Shown: positions 1 through 9,379 of the stretch, in pieces
How the letters are laid out: every line of letters begins with the position of its first letter
How positions within the stretch are numbered: position 1 is the first letter of the stretch
NCBI GenBank assembly: GCA_013697915.1
Contig: JACCVY010000006.1
Coordinates: 28,292-92,291 of the forward strand
Length of the DNA: 64,000 nucleotides
Origin: Blastocatellia bacterium
Lineage (GTDB): Bacteria > Acidobacteriota > Blastocatellia > Pyrinomonadales > Pyrinomonadaceae
Direction: 5' to 3'
The notes under the pieces: generated by a model
The model's database searches: none
Told to the model about the DNA's origin: nothing
Seen by the model: only the letters and a program-made list of their open reading frames with translations
Position numbers and translations under genes: made by a program

Positions 1-1
1 T

Positions 2-559
2 ACCGGTCCGGCCGATTTCAATAACGCCGTCAAAGACCTGCAGTCGATTCCCTACATTCTATTTGTCGAAATCGGCGGAATCTTTATACCGCTCATCTAC
101 CACGCCGTCTACGGTCTGGTGATTACGATGGAAGCGAGGCCTAACAATCTTGCCTATCCGTACCCGCGCAACTGGTTTTATCTAATCCAGCGCATTACCG
201 GCATGATTTTGTTTTTCTTTATCACATTTCACGTGCTCAATTTCAGATTTGGTTTGATTCCGGGGTTGAACACGATCTCGGTTGCCCATAGTCCGCAAAT
301 GGCTTTCGATATTGTTTCGCGCGAGTTTCGCATTATTCCAATCTTTATCGTGTACATGATAGGCATCGCTGCAACCGTCTGGCATCTGGCAAATGGCATC
401 TGGCTGTTCATGGTCGATTGGGGCATCACTATCGGCGAGCGCGCGCAGCGATTGACCGGCTACGCTTGTATCGCGTTTGGAGTGGTACTGTTGCTGGTTG
501 GCATTAACGCCGCGATTGCATTCATTCGTCCGGGCGGTTTGTTGGGAGGAATTCTTTAA
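2..559 (+). CDS. sdhC: Succinate dehydrogenase cytochrome b subunit (b558 family), 5' truncated by window edge
   Basis: This is the membrane-anchor, heme-binding subunit of succinate dehydrogenase (complex II), which passes electrons from the iron-sulfur subunit to quinone. The frame is open from base 2, so the ORF-track start (GTG at 119) is internal and the true start lies left of the window. Visible hydrophobic segments include IGGIFIPLIYHAVYGLVI, the run containing the conserved FHVLNF, and two further helices. The histidines in YHAVYG and FHVLNF are candidate heme ligands, as in the di-heme B. subtilis-type SdhC family. The next gene is sdhA, starting 4 bases after the stop, and sdhB follows. 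Family and role are known from homologues; the missing N-terminus cannot be judged. Confidence 0.9.
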   Translation, partial: TGPADFNNAVKDLQSIPYILFVEIGGIFIPLIYHAVYGLVITMEARPNNLAYPYPRNWFYLIQRITGMILFFFITFHVLNFRFGLIPGLNTISVAHSPQMAFDIVSREFRIIPIFIVYMIGIAATVWHLANGIWLFMVDWGITIGERAQRLTGYACIAFGVVLLLVGINAAIAFIRPGGLLGGIL

Positions 560-563
560 AGGC

Positions 564-2408
564 ATGGCGGAAGGCATCAAGATCGCAATCGTAGGTGGCG
601 GCCTTGCCGGCCTGGCAGCAGCCATGCGCATTGCCGAAGCCGGACACTCCGTCGATCTTTTCTCTGTCGTCCCAGTGAAACGTTCGCATTCCGTTTGTGC
701 GCAGGGCGGAATCAACGGCGCGGTCAACACCAAAGGCGAAGGCGATTCGACCTGGGAACACTTTGACGACACCGTTTATGGCGGCGATTTTCTTGCAAAT
801 CAACCGCCCGCAAAAGCCATGTGCGAGATGGCGCCGTCGATCATCTATTTGTTCGATCGCATGGGGGTTCCTTTCTCCCGCACTCCCGAAGGCTTGCTCG
901 ATTTTCGTCGCTTTGGCGGAACTAAACATCACCGCACGGCATTCGCCGGAGCCTCAACCGGCCAGCAACTTCTTTATGCTCTTGACGAGCAGGTGCGCCG
1001 TTATGAAGTCAACGGCAAAGTGCGGAAGTTTGAGCATTGGGAGATGTTGTCCCTTGTGCTCGACGAAGCGCAGGTGTGTCGTGGCTTGATTGCGATGAAC
1101 CTGCAAACGCTCGAACTGAAGGCGTTTCCGGCAGACGCTGTGATTGCCGCGACTGGTGGTCCGGGATTGATCTTCGGCAAGTCCACCAATTCGATGGTTT
1201 GCACCGGCAGTGCGGTGGCTGCTTGTTATCAGCAGGGCGCGAAATACGCCAACGGCGAATTCATTCAGGTTCATCCCACGTCGATTCCCGGCGAAGATAA
1301 GTTGCGCCTAATGTCCGAATCAGCGCGCGGCGAAGGTGGCCGCGTTTGGGTGCCGCGCCAAGCTGGCGACACGCGCGCGCCTTCTTCAATTCCAGAAAAA
1401 GAGCGTTGGTATTTCCTCGAAGAAAAATATCCGGCTTACGGAAACCTGGTGCCGCGCGATATCGCGACGCGAGAAATTTTTCAGGTGTGCATCGAAGGCA
1501 AGGGCGTCGCGAGAGAAAACCAGGTCTATCTGGATGTAACTCACATCCCCGCCGAGACGCTCGATCGCAAGCTGGGCGCAATTCTCGAAATCTACGAGAT
1601 GTTTGTGGGCGACGATCCGCGCCACGTGCCAATGCGAATTTTTCCAGGCGTGCATTACTCGATGGGCGGGCTGTGGGTGGATTATGAGCAGCGCACCAAC
1701 ATTCTCGGTTTGCTCGCCGCGGGTGAATGCGACTATTCGATTCACGGAGCGAATCGTCTCGGCGCGAATTCGCTGGTGAGTTGCGTTTACGGCGGCTTTA
1801 TTGCTGCCCCGGCTGCGATCCAGTATGCGACCGGCGTCCAGCGCAACGGCTCGAATGGTTCGGGCGTTTACGATCAGGAGCTAAGAAAGCAACAGGAAAT
1901 CAACGACGCGTTGATTAAGCAAAGGGGCAAAGAAAATCAGTACGTGCTTCATCAGGAAATGGGCAAGTGGATGACGGACAACGTCACGGTTGTGCGCTAC
2001 AACGACAAGCTAAAGGAAACTGACAACAAGCTGCTGGAGTTGATGGATCGTTACAAACGCATTTCAATCAACGATTCAAATCTTTGGGCCACGATGGCTT
2101 TGCCGCATGCGCGACATCTCGACAACATGCTTGAACTGGCGCGCGTGATCACGCTTGGGGCGTTGAATCGCAACGAGTCGCGCGGCGCACACTACAAGCC
2201 CGACTTTCCCGAACGCGATGACGAGAACTTTTTGAAAACGACGATTGCCGAGTATTCAGGAGAAGGGCCGGTGCTTTCTTATGAAGCGGTTGACGTCTCG
2301 CTGATTCCGCCGCGCAAACGCGATTACAGCAAGGCGAAGCAGGAAAAGCAACCTGATCCGGCAGCGCCGCGGCCCAGCGCTCCAGCAGAAAAATCACGAG
2401 TTCAATGA
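564..2408 (+). CDS. sdhA: Succinate dehydrogenase flavoprotein subunit
   Basis: Catalytic flavoprotein of complex II, oxidising succinate to fumarate with covalently bound FAD at the cytoplasmic membrane. The 614-residue product opens with the dinucleotide-binding motif IVGGGLAGLAAA (about 9-20). RSHSVCAQGG follows, and its His42 matches the position of the FAD-linking histidine. Substrate-site motifs EFIQVHPTSIPG and HYSMGGLWVD and the arginine-containing RLGANSLVSC are all present. I start at ATG 564, not at the ORF-track start 477, because MAEGIKIAIVGGG begins exactly where the family begins and GGAGGA lies 13 bases upstream. The earlier start would overlap sdhC by 83 bases. The C-terminal 25 residues are Lys/Pro/Ala-rich and look non-conserved. 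A 34-base-arm hairpin separates it from sdhB. Confidence 0.95.
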   Translation: MAEGIKIAIVGGGLAGLAAAMRIAEAGHSVDLFSVVPVKRSHSVCAQGGINGAVNTKGEGDSTWEHFDDTVYGGDFLANQPPAKAMCEMAPSIIYLFDRMGVPFSRTPEGLLDFRRFGGTKHHRTAFAGASTGQQLLYALDEQVRRYEVNGKVRKFEHWEMLSLVLDEAQVCRGLIAMNLQTLELKAFPADAVIAATGGPGLIFGKSTNSMVCTGSAVAACYQQGAKYANGEFIQVHPTSIPGEDKLRLMSESARGEGGRVWVPRQAGDTRAPSSIPEKERWYFLEEKYPAYGNLVPRDIATREIFQVCIEGKGVARENQVYLDVTHIPAETLDRKLGAILEIYEMFVGDDPRHVPMRIFPGVHYSMGGLWVDYEQRTNILGLLAAGECDYSIHGANRLGANSLVSCVYGGFIAAPAAIQYATGVQRNGSNGSGVYDQELRKQQEINDALIKQRGKENQYVLHQEMGKWMTDNVTVVRYNDKLKETDNKLLELMDRYKRISINDSNLWATMALPHARHLDNMLELARVITLGALNRNESRGAHYKPDFPERDDENFLKTTIAEYSGEGPVLSYEAVDVSLIPPRKRDYSKAKQEKQPDPAAPRPSAPAEKSRVQ

Positions 2409-2461
2409 CGTGGACTGGCAGTGGCGTTGAGAGCTTTTAGAAAAATGTTTCAAGAATGAGG

Positions 2462-2550
2462 GTCTCATGGTTGGGAAGGGCGGCTTGCCCCCGCCAAGCT
2501 TGAGCGGCATTCCACGGGCGGGGGCAAGCCACCCTTCCCAACCATGAGAC
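2462..2550. repeat. Long inverted repeat (family A, copy 1) between sdhA and sdhB
   Basis: Two 34-base arms, 2462-2495 and 2517-2550, are complementary with one mismatch around a 21-base loop. Outer ends are GTCTCATGGTTGGGAAGG, inner ends CCCCCGCC. The same core (TTGGGAAGG-GGCTTGCCCCCGC) recurs at 11609-11689 and 40724-40880, so this is a dispersed element and not just a local hairpin. It lies in the 207-base gap of the sdhAB transcription unit. It could stabilise, process or attenuate the message; function is inference. Confidence 0.85.
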
Positions 2551-2615
2551 TTTGAATCTTGAGTTTTTCTTTGAAGCTTTGAAGCTTTTGTGGCCCAATT
2601 AGAACTGAGTTAATT

Positions 2616-3401
2616 ATGTCCGCACACGCCGTCAATCAGAAGAAGAGCAATCGCGTCCCCCCGAAGACTGTCGAGATTCACATTCGCCGGCGCGCGAATC
2701 CCGACTCGCCTCAGTACTGGGAAGTCTTTGAGCTTCCTTATCGTCCGAACCTCAACATCATCTCGTGCTTGATGGAGATTCAGAAGAACCCGGTCACCAA
2801 AGAGGGCAATCCAACCACGCCGCCTGTTTGGCAGATGAACTGTCTTGAGCAGGTTTGCGGAATTTGCACGATGGTCATCAATGGACGGGCGCGGCAATCC
2901 TGTTCTGCGCTGATCGACAATCTCGAACAACCGATCAAGCTTGAGCCCATGTCCAAGTTTCCCAACATTCGCGACCTGGTAGTCGATCGCTCGCAAATGT
3001 TTGATCATCTCAAGCAAGTTAATGCCTGGGTGGAACTCGACGGCACTCACGATCTCGGGCCGGGTCCGCGCATGGACCAGGAAGAAGTTCAAGAGCGTTA
3101 TTCGTATTCACGTTGCATGACGTGTGGCTGCTGTCTCGAAGCTTGTCCACAATATGAAGGCGACAATTATATTGGACCGCAGGCAATTGCCCAGGTTCGT
3201 CTATTCAACATGCATCCGAGCGGCAAGATGACCCGTGACGAGCGGCTGGAAGGAATCATGGGTGAAGACGGCATCACCAATTGCGGCAACGCACAAAACT
3301 GCGTCAAGGCTTGTCCCATGGGCATTCCGCTAACACGCGCGATTTACGAAGAGAACCGCGAGACGGTGGTGCACGGTTTGTTTGGCTGGCTAAAAAGTTA
3401 A
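2616..3401 (+). CDS. sdhB: Succinate dehydrogenase iron-sulfur subunit
   Basis: Electron-transfer subunit of complex II linking the FAD of SdhA to the quinone site of SdhC. All three cluster motifs are visible in the 261 residues: the [2Fe-2S] plant-ferredoxin motif CLEQVCGIC with a later Cys in RQSC (about 80-105), the [4Fe-4S] motif CMTCGCCLEACP (about 168-179), and the [3Fe-4S]/[4Fe-4S] motif CGNAQNCVKACPMG (about 228-241). Length is normal for the Bacillus/epsilon-proteobacterial type. The ATG at 2616 is the only sensible start; upstream is AT-rich with little Shine-Dalgarno match. It is the last gene of sdhCAB and no clear terminator follows. Confidence 0.96.
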   Translation: MSAHAVNQKKSNRVPPKTVEIHIRRRANPDSPQYWEVFELPYRPNLNIISCLMEIQKNPVTKEGNPTTPPVWQMNCLEQVCGICTMVINGRARQSCSALIDNLEQPIKLEPMSKFPNIRDLVVDRSQMFDHLKQVNAWVELDGTHDLGPGPRMDQEEVQERYSYSRCMTCGCCLEACPQYEGDNYIGPQAIAQVRLFNMHPSGKMTRDERLEGIMGEDGITNCGNAQNCVKACPMGIPLTRAIYEENRETVVHGLFGWLKS

Positions 3402-3446
3402 ATTCGACTAACATTTTATTGACTTCCTGCCGATAGGTGGACTATT

Positions 3447-3986
3447 GTGCCTCCACAATACAAGGTTTGTTCGCCGCGAACTTCCTGCCGATGGCCGCTC
3501 TTTTATCACGGGGGTTACTTGTTCACTCAATTTCTTCGGCCATACCTCGCAGCTATAACTGTCATTTTATTAGCTCTATTAGTGTCTCCGTCTCTGCTTG
3601 CGCAGCGTCAAACGCCCGACAAAATATATACCCTTGCTGACGAAAAGAGGGCCCGGACGCCCGCGCAAAAGAAAATTGATTCACAATTGCTCTATGCAAT
3701 TAAGCAACGGCGCGGCGAGACGCGAGGGGTACCCGAGTTGCGAATTGAACTCAAACTGGACGATCAAAAACGGGTTCTAGTGGACATCACCTCTTTGACG
3801 CCGTCAAAAGTGATTGCTCCAGTGAAGGAATTGGGTGGGTCAGTCATATCTGTTTCGCAACGATACCATACCCTCCGTGCGCTGTTGCCGCTCGATAAAT
3901 TGGAACTTCTCGCTAGTGCCAAACAGGTTAGGTTCATTTCTCTCCCCGCTGAACCTGCCACACACGGTGCTGTGATAACGCACTAA
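3447..3986 (+). CDS. Exported stand-alone protease-propeptide-like protein
   Basis: A 179-residue protein with an N-terminal hydrophobic export segment (LAAITVILLALLVSPSLLAQ, about 34-53) and no catalytic domain. Its mature part aligns by eye with the propeptide of the S8 protease encoded next door: RTPAQKKIDSQLLYAIK here against RTPEQNKIDSQLLYAIK there, followed by a similar RVLVDIT / RVVVDIT strand. It stops where the protease would continue into its catalytic domain. The GTG at 3447 has AGGTGG just upstream; a TTG at 3519 would give a shorter, more typical signal peptide. It may act as a free inhibitor or chaperone of the neighbouring protease, or be a decayed duplicate; the sequence cannot decide. 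Confidence 0.6.
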   Translation: MPPQYKVCSPRTSCRWPLFYHGGYLFTQFLRPYLAAITVILLALLVSPSLLAQRQTPDKIYTLADEKRARTPAQKKIDSQLLYAIKQRRGETRGVPELRIELKLDDQKRVLVDITSLTPSKVIAPVKELGGSVISVSQRYHTLRALLPLDKLELLASAKQVRFISLPAEPATHGAVITH

Positions 3987-4097
3987 AAGTACAGCAATGT
4001 TCTAGATTTTTACGGCATGCTCTTCGGCTTTGAGCACGGGCATGCTCATTACTGCTCGCCTGGTTACAAAAAAGAATTTTCCTAAGGAGCTCACAAC

Positions 4098-7000
4098 ATG
4101 AAGAAGTCTCATGCCAGACAGTCCCGATTTAGTCCCAACGGTAAACAGCGGCGCCTAAGCCCGAGGTGGCCGCTGGTGCTTTTCCTCCTAACTGCCGCCA
4201 CCCTGGTGACGCTAGCCACGGGTGTTTTTCCAAACGCGGCCTTTTATGTTTCCGCCGCGGGTGACGGCGATGCCATCAGCGCCAGCGCCGCTCAGCAGAT
4301 TCAAGCTCTGGTTGAAGAGAAGAGAAATCGCACGCCCGAGCAGAACAAGATTGATTCGCAACTCCTTTACGCGATCAAAATGCACCGCGGTCAACCTATA
4401 GCCACCGGAGTTCAATCACTTTCCGTGAACGTTGCTACGAACGACCAGGGCCGTGTGGTAGTCGACATCACCGGCAACATAAATCAGTCACTCCTACAAA
4501 CGCTCACTAGCTATGGGGCTAAAATTTTGGTTTCAACGCCAAACTACAACAGCATCCGCGTGGAAGTGGCGTTGGACAGTCTTGAATCCATAGCGGCCTC
4601 GCCTGATGTCAATTTCATACAGGCGAAACAAGAGGCGATGACGTCGCGGAGTAACGCCGCCGTTGTAAGTACTCCAGCGGCTGGAAGATCTATTCGAAGT
4701 GATTTCCCCATGCGGGCTGCACGCGTACGTGAGCGACTCACAAAAGCGCTGGCCCGTTATTCTCAGAAGGATTCTCCAATCGATCCCGGAGCGGGTACGA
4801 ATGTCGGTCAACGCCAATCCGAAGGCGATATCACTCACCGCGCCAACATAGCCCGATCCAGATATGGAATAGATGGCACAGGTGTCAAGATTGGCGTGCT
4901 TTCAAATGGCGTGGTCAGTTTGGCGCAGGCGCAATCCACGGGTGATTTGCCGCCTGATGTGACGGTTTTGCCTGGCCAGGCGGGGACCGGTGATGAAGGT
5001 ACAGCAATGCTCGAAATTGTTCATGACCTCGCTCCCGGTTCCAAGCTTTACTTTGCCACCGCTTTTTCCAGCATTACTAATTTCGCCGATAACATTAAAA
5101 AACTTCGCGCGGCGGGATGCGACATCATCGTCGACGACGTCTTCTACTTCGCTGAATCGGTGTTCCAGGACGGACAGGCGCCGGCCATAATATCGCCGAC
5201 GAACGGCGGGGTGGTGACACAGGCTGTCAACGACGTTACGGCCAGCGGCGGGATGTACTTCTCGTCAGCAGGTAACGAAGGCAACCTCAACGACGGCACG
5301 GCCGGAGTCTTCGAGGGGAACTTCACAAACGGAGGCACGCTCGCACTAATCGGGGGCGCAGGCGCCGGACCGGTCCACGACTTCGATTCCACCGCGGCTG
5401 TCGCGCAGTTCGACCGCATCACGCTTGGTTCGGCAAACCCCATCACGCTTTTCTGGTCTGACCCGCTTGGCGGGTCGGCCAACGACTATGACTTGTACAT
5501 TCTGAACAGCGCCGGCACCGCGGTTGTCGCGGCCTCGACGGGCACCCAGGACGGTAACGACGACCCCATCGAAATCGTGGGGGGCGGCGCCAACGTCACC
5601 AACAACCGCATCGTGGTGGCCAAGTTCAATGGCGCCGATCGCTTCCTGCACGTCAACACCTTCCGCGGTCGCCTGCTCTTCGCAACCTTCGGACAGACGC
5701 ACGGCCACTCGGCAGCGGCCGAGGCTTACAGCGTGGCGGCGACGCCTTCGGTCGGCCCGTTCCCAATGCCCTTCACTGCGGCGAACGTGGTCGAGACGTT
5801 CGAATCCGACGGCCCGCGCAAGCTCTACTTCCAGCCCGACGGGACGCCCTACACGCCCGGTAACTTCCTTGCGGCGGGCGGCATCACGCGCCAGAAGCCG
5901 GACATTACCGCGGCTGATGGTGGAGTGGTCTCTGGAGTGGGCGGCTTTTCCAGTCCGTTTTTCGGTACGTCTGCGGCTGCACCGCATGCCGGCGCAATTG
6001 CGGCCCTGGTCAAGTCAGCCAATCTGAGCCTGACGCCGGCTCAAATTCGAACGGCTCTGATCGCCTCGGCTATTGACATCGAAACGCCAGGCGTTGATCG
6101 CGACTCGGGCGCCGGAATCATCATGGCCGACACAGCCGTTGCCGCAGCCGGCGCGACTGCGGTGGACCTCGAACTCGGCACCGTTACAGTCACGGAAGCC
6201 GCCGGCAATGGCAATGTTTTTGTTGAGCCTGGCGAGAAGGGCTCGATCACGGTTCAGTTAAGAAACAACAGCGCCGTAACTCTTACGAACGTGACCGCGA
6301 CACTTACAACTACCACTCCCGGCGTGACGATTGTGCCGCCGGGCTCATCAGCCTATCCGGACATCGCACCCGGGGGCGGCACTGCGAACAACACCACTCC
6401 GTTTCAGTTCATCATCGGCAGCAGCGTTCCCTGTCCGACGACGATCCATTTCACTCTAACGGTTAGCCTGACAGGCACCTCGAGCCCGAGAGTGTTCAAC
6501 TTCGACTACGGGGTCCAGCGGAAGGCGACCATTAGCACCACGCTCGACACTGTAGCACCGGCAAACGGCGAGGGCTTCACGTCGACGACTGGACTTCAAA
6601 CCGGACGTTTGGTGCGCACCGGGAACACCTCCCTCTGCGGTATAACCAAACCTAATCCGGGGATCAATGGTGCGGATGCGGCCATCGCACACCGGTACGA
6701 CGCCTACAGGTTCCAAAATCCCAGCACGTCGCCTATCTGCATTACGGTCACGCTAACCACGTCGAACGCGGACGATCTAAAACTTCAGTCAGTCGCTTAT
6801 GCACCCACGTTCGATCCGGCCCACATAAGTGACAATTACATCGGGGACATTGCTGGGAATGACGGAAGAGATTCCCGGTTCTACTCATTCACCGTACCCG
6901 CGCTCACGACTTTCGTAGTGGTCGTAAACGAAATCACCGGAGGGGCCGGCGGCGGCACAGCTTACACGCTGGTAGTTGATGGGTTGCCTTGTGTAACTCC

Positions 7001-8138
7001 ACCGCCGGCGCTTGTCTCCTTGCAATTCGATCCTTCGGGAACTTCGGTTACCGAGGACAACACGTCCATTACCCTGACAGTCACGCGCACTGGTGATGCA
7101 AACTTCCCGGTCTCCGTCGACTACGCGACTGTCGATGGCAGCGCCTCTTCGCGTTCTGATTATGAGAAAGCGATCGGCACGCTGAAATTTGCGGTTGGCC
7201 AAACCAGTGCAACGATTACCCTGCTGCTCAACGAGGATTCCTTCGTTGAGGGCACGGAAACCTTCACTGTCTCGTTGAGCAATCCGCAAGGCGTTGAAAC
7301 CTTCGTCGGCGGAGCGCCCACGGCCACCATTACCATCAATGACGACGTATCGGAACCTTCAACGAATGCCATCGATAACACCGATATTTTCGTCCGGCAG
7401 CATTATCACGATTTCCTTAATCGTGAAGCCGACACGCCGGGTCTGGCGTTCTGGACCAACAACATCACAGTTTGTGGCGCCGATTCCGCCTGCATACAGG
7501 CGAAACGCATAGATACAAGCGCGTCCTTCTTCCTGTCCATAGAATTTCAGGAGACTGGCTTCTTTGCCTACCGTTTCTACCAAGCGTCATATGGACGACG
7601 CATTGGAGGCACTGTGCCTCTAACTTTCGACGAGTTCATTCGGGACGCGGCGAAAGTTGGCCGAGACGTAATCATCGGACAAGCGGGAGCACTTGCACAG
7701 TTGGAGTCCAACAAACAGGCTTATTCTCTCGAATTCGTGACTCGTCCCGAATTTCTGGCCGCATACCCAGCCAGTCTGACTCCGAACCAATTCGTGGACG
7801 CTCTGAACTTAAACACGGGTGGGTCTCTCTCCACGGCCGAGAGGAATGCATTGATCGTTGAGCTGGCAGGCAACAACACGAACCAGGGCCGCGCAAGCGT
7901 CCTGCGACAGGTCGCAGATGATGCTGATTTCAAAGCGCTTGAAACTAATCGAGCGTTCGTGCTGATGGAGTACTTCGGATACCTGCGCAGGAATCCGAAC
8001 GATGCGCCTGATGGCAATTTCAACGGGTTTAACTTCTGGTTGAATAAACTGAATGGCTTCAATGGAGATTTTAGGAAGGCAGACATGGCCAAGGCCTTTA
8101 TCGTCTCCACTGAATACAGGAGCCGGTTCGGCAATTAA
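4098..8138 (+). CDS. Secreted S8 (subtilisin-like) serine protease with Calx-beta and DUF4214 domains
   Basis: A 1346-residue exported protein. Order: basic N-terminus and signal/anchor helix (about 24-45); propeptide with RTPEQNKIDSQLLYAIK (about 72-170); S8 catalytic domain (about 245-680); beta-sandwich regions; Calx-beta domain (about 970-1082, ending TITINDD); C-terminal DUF4214 (about 1090-1346, with FLNREADTPGLAFW). The catalytic serine motif FFGTSAAAPHAG is intact near residue 622. The usual Asp motif reads IGVLSNGV (Asn/Ser where Asp is expected), and the His region reads DEGTAMLEIVHD with Glu in the HGT position, so the triad looks non-standard. TAAGGAG precedes ATG 4098. Codons between about 5150 and 5930 are much richer in third-position G/C than the flanks. 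A strong hairpin follows the stop. Confidence 0.88.
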   Translation: MKKSHARQSRFSPNGKQRRLSPRWPLVLFLLTAATLVTLATGVFPNAAFYVSAAGDGDAISASAAQQIQALVEEKRNRTPEQNKIDSQLLYAIKMHRGQPIATGVQSLSVNVATNDQGRVVVDITGNINQSLLQTLTSYGAKILVSTPNYNSIRVEVALDSLESIAASPDVNFIQAKQEAMTSRSNAAVVSTPAAGRSIRSDFPMRAARVRERLTKALARYSQKDSPIDPGAGTNVGQRQSEGDITHRANIARSRYGIDGTGVKIGVLSNGVVSLAQAQSTGDLPPDVTVLPGQAGTGDEGTAMLEIVHDLAPGSKLYFATAFSSITNFADNIKKLRAAGCDIIVDDVFYFAESVFQDGQAPAIISPTNGGVVTQAVNDVTASGGMYFSSAGNEGNLNDGTAGVFEGNFTNGGTLALIGGAGAGPVHDFDSTAAVAQFDRITLGSANPITLFWSDPLGGSANDYDLYILNSAGTAVVAASTGTQDGNDDPIEIVGGGANVTNNRIVVAKFNGADRFLHVNTFRGRLLFATFGQTHGHSAAAEAYSVAATPSVGPFPMPFTAANVVETFESDGPRKLYFQPDGTPYTPGNFLAAGGITRQKPDITAADGGVVSGVGGFSSPFFGTSAAAPHAGAIAALVKSANLSLTPAQIRTALIASAIDIETPGVDRDSGAGIIMADTAVAAAGATAVDLELGTVTVTEAAGNGNVFVEPGEKGSITVQLRNNSAVTLTNVTATLTTTTPGVTIVPPGSSAYPDIAPGGGTANNTTPFQFIIGSSVPCPTTIHFTLTVSLTGTSSPRVFNFDYGVQRKATISTTLDTVAPANGEGFTSTTGLQTGRLVRTGNTSLCGITKPNPGINGADAAIAHRYDAYRFQNPSTSPICITVTLTTSNADDLKLQSVAYAPTFDPAHISDNYIGDIAGNDGRDSRFYSFTVPALTTFVVVVNEITGGAGGGTAYTLVVDGLPCVTPPPALVSLQFDPSGTSVTEDNTSITLTVTRTGDANFPVSVDYATVDGSASSRSDYEKAIGTLKFAVGQTSATITLLLNEDSFVEGTETFTVSLSNPQGVETFVGGAPTATITINDDVSEPSTNAIDNTDIFVRQHYHDFLNREADTPGLAFWTNNITVCGADSACIQAKRIDTSASFFLSIEFQETGFFAYRFYQASYGRRIGGTVPLTFDEFIRDAAKVGRDVIIGQAGALAQLESNKQAYSLEFVTRPEFLAAYPASLTPNQFVDALNLNTGGSLSTAERNALIVELAGNNTNQGRASVLRQVADDADFKALETNRAFVLMEYFGYLRRNPNDAPDGNFNGFNFWLNKLNGFNGDFRKADMAKAFIVSTEYRSRFGN

Positions 8139-8175
8139 CTAACCTAACCAGACGGAGCGAGAGCCCCGCAAAACA

Positions 8176-8206
8176 AAACGGCGTAGCCTGGTTGGCTACG
8201 CCGTTT
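8176..8206. terminator. Bidirectional intrinsic terminator between the S8 protease and mdh
   Basis: A perfect 13-bp stem (AAACGGCGTAGCC, loop TGGTT, GGCTACGCCGTTT) with A residues on the left and T residues on the right. It sits between two convergent genes, so it can serve both. Confidence 0.85.
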
Positions 8207-8256
8207 CAATTGTAAGGACCACGGTGGCTTGCGGCCGTGATCAAGCGAGCATAAGC

Positions 8257-9225
<969 letters not shown>

Positions 9226-9379
9226 TTAAGCGAAATGTTCGTGCGCAATTTGTATATAAGAATGCTAGGATTTGAAAGAGCGCGAGTTTATCCGTCGCTA
9301 TGAGCAGTGTCAAGAAAGTGCCTGGCGAACGGTAAAAGTGAATACCTAATCACTAATAACTTCGCGGCGCAATAATCAA

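Noticed and set aside
477-563. 29-residue N-terminal extension of SdhA in the ORF track
   Set aside because: It overlaps sdhC and lies upstream of a good Shine-Dalgarno/ATG at the family start.
5346-5987. 213-residue minus-strand ORF inside the S8 protease gene
   Set aside because: Low-complexity Arg/Val-rich translation; explained by the high GC3 of the sense gene.
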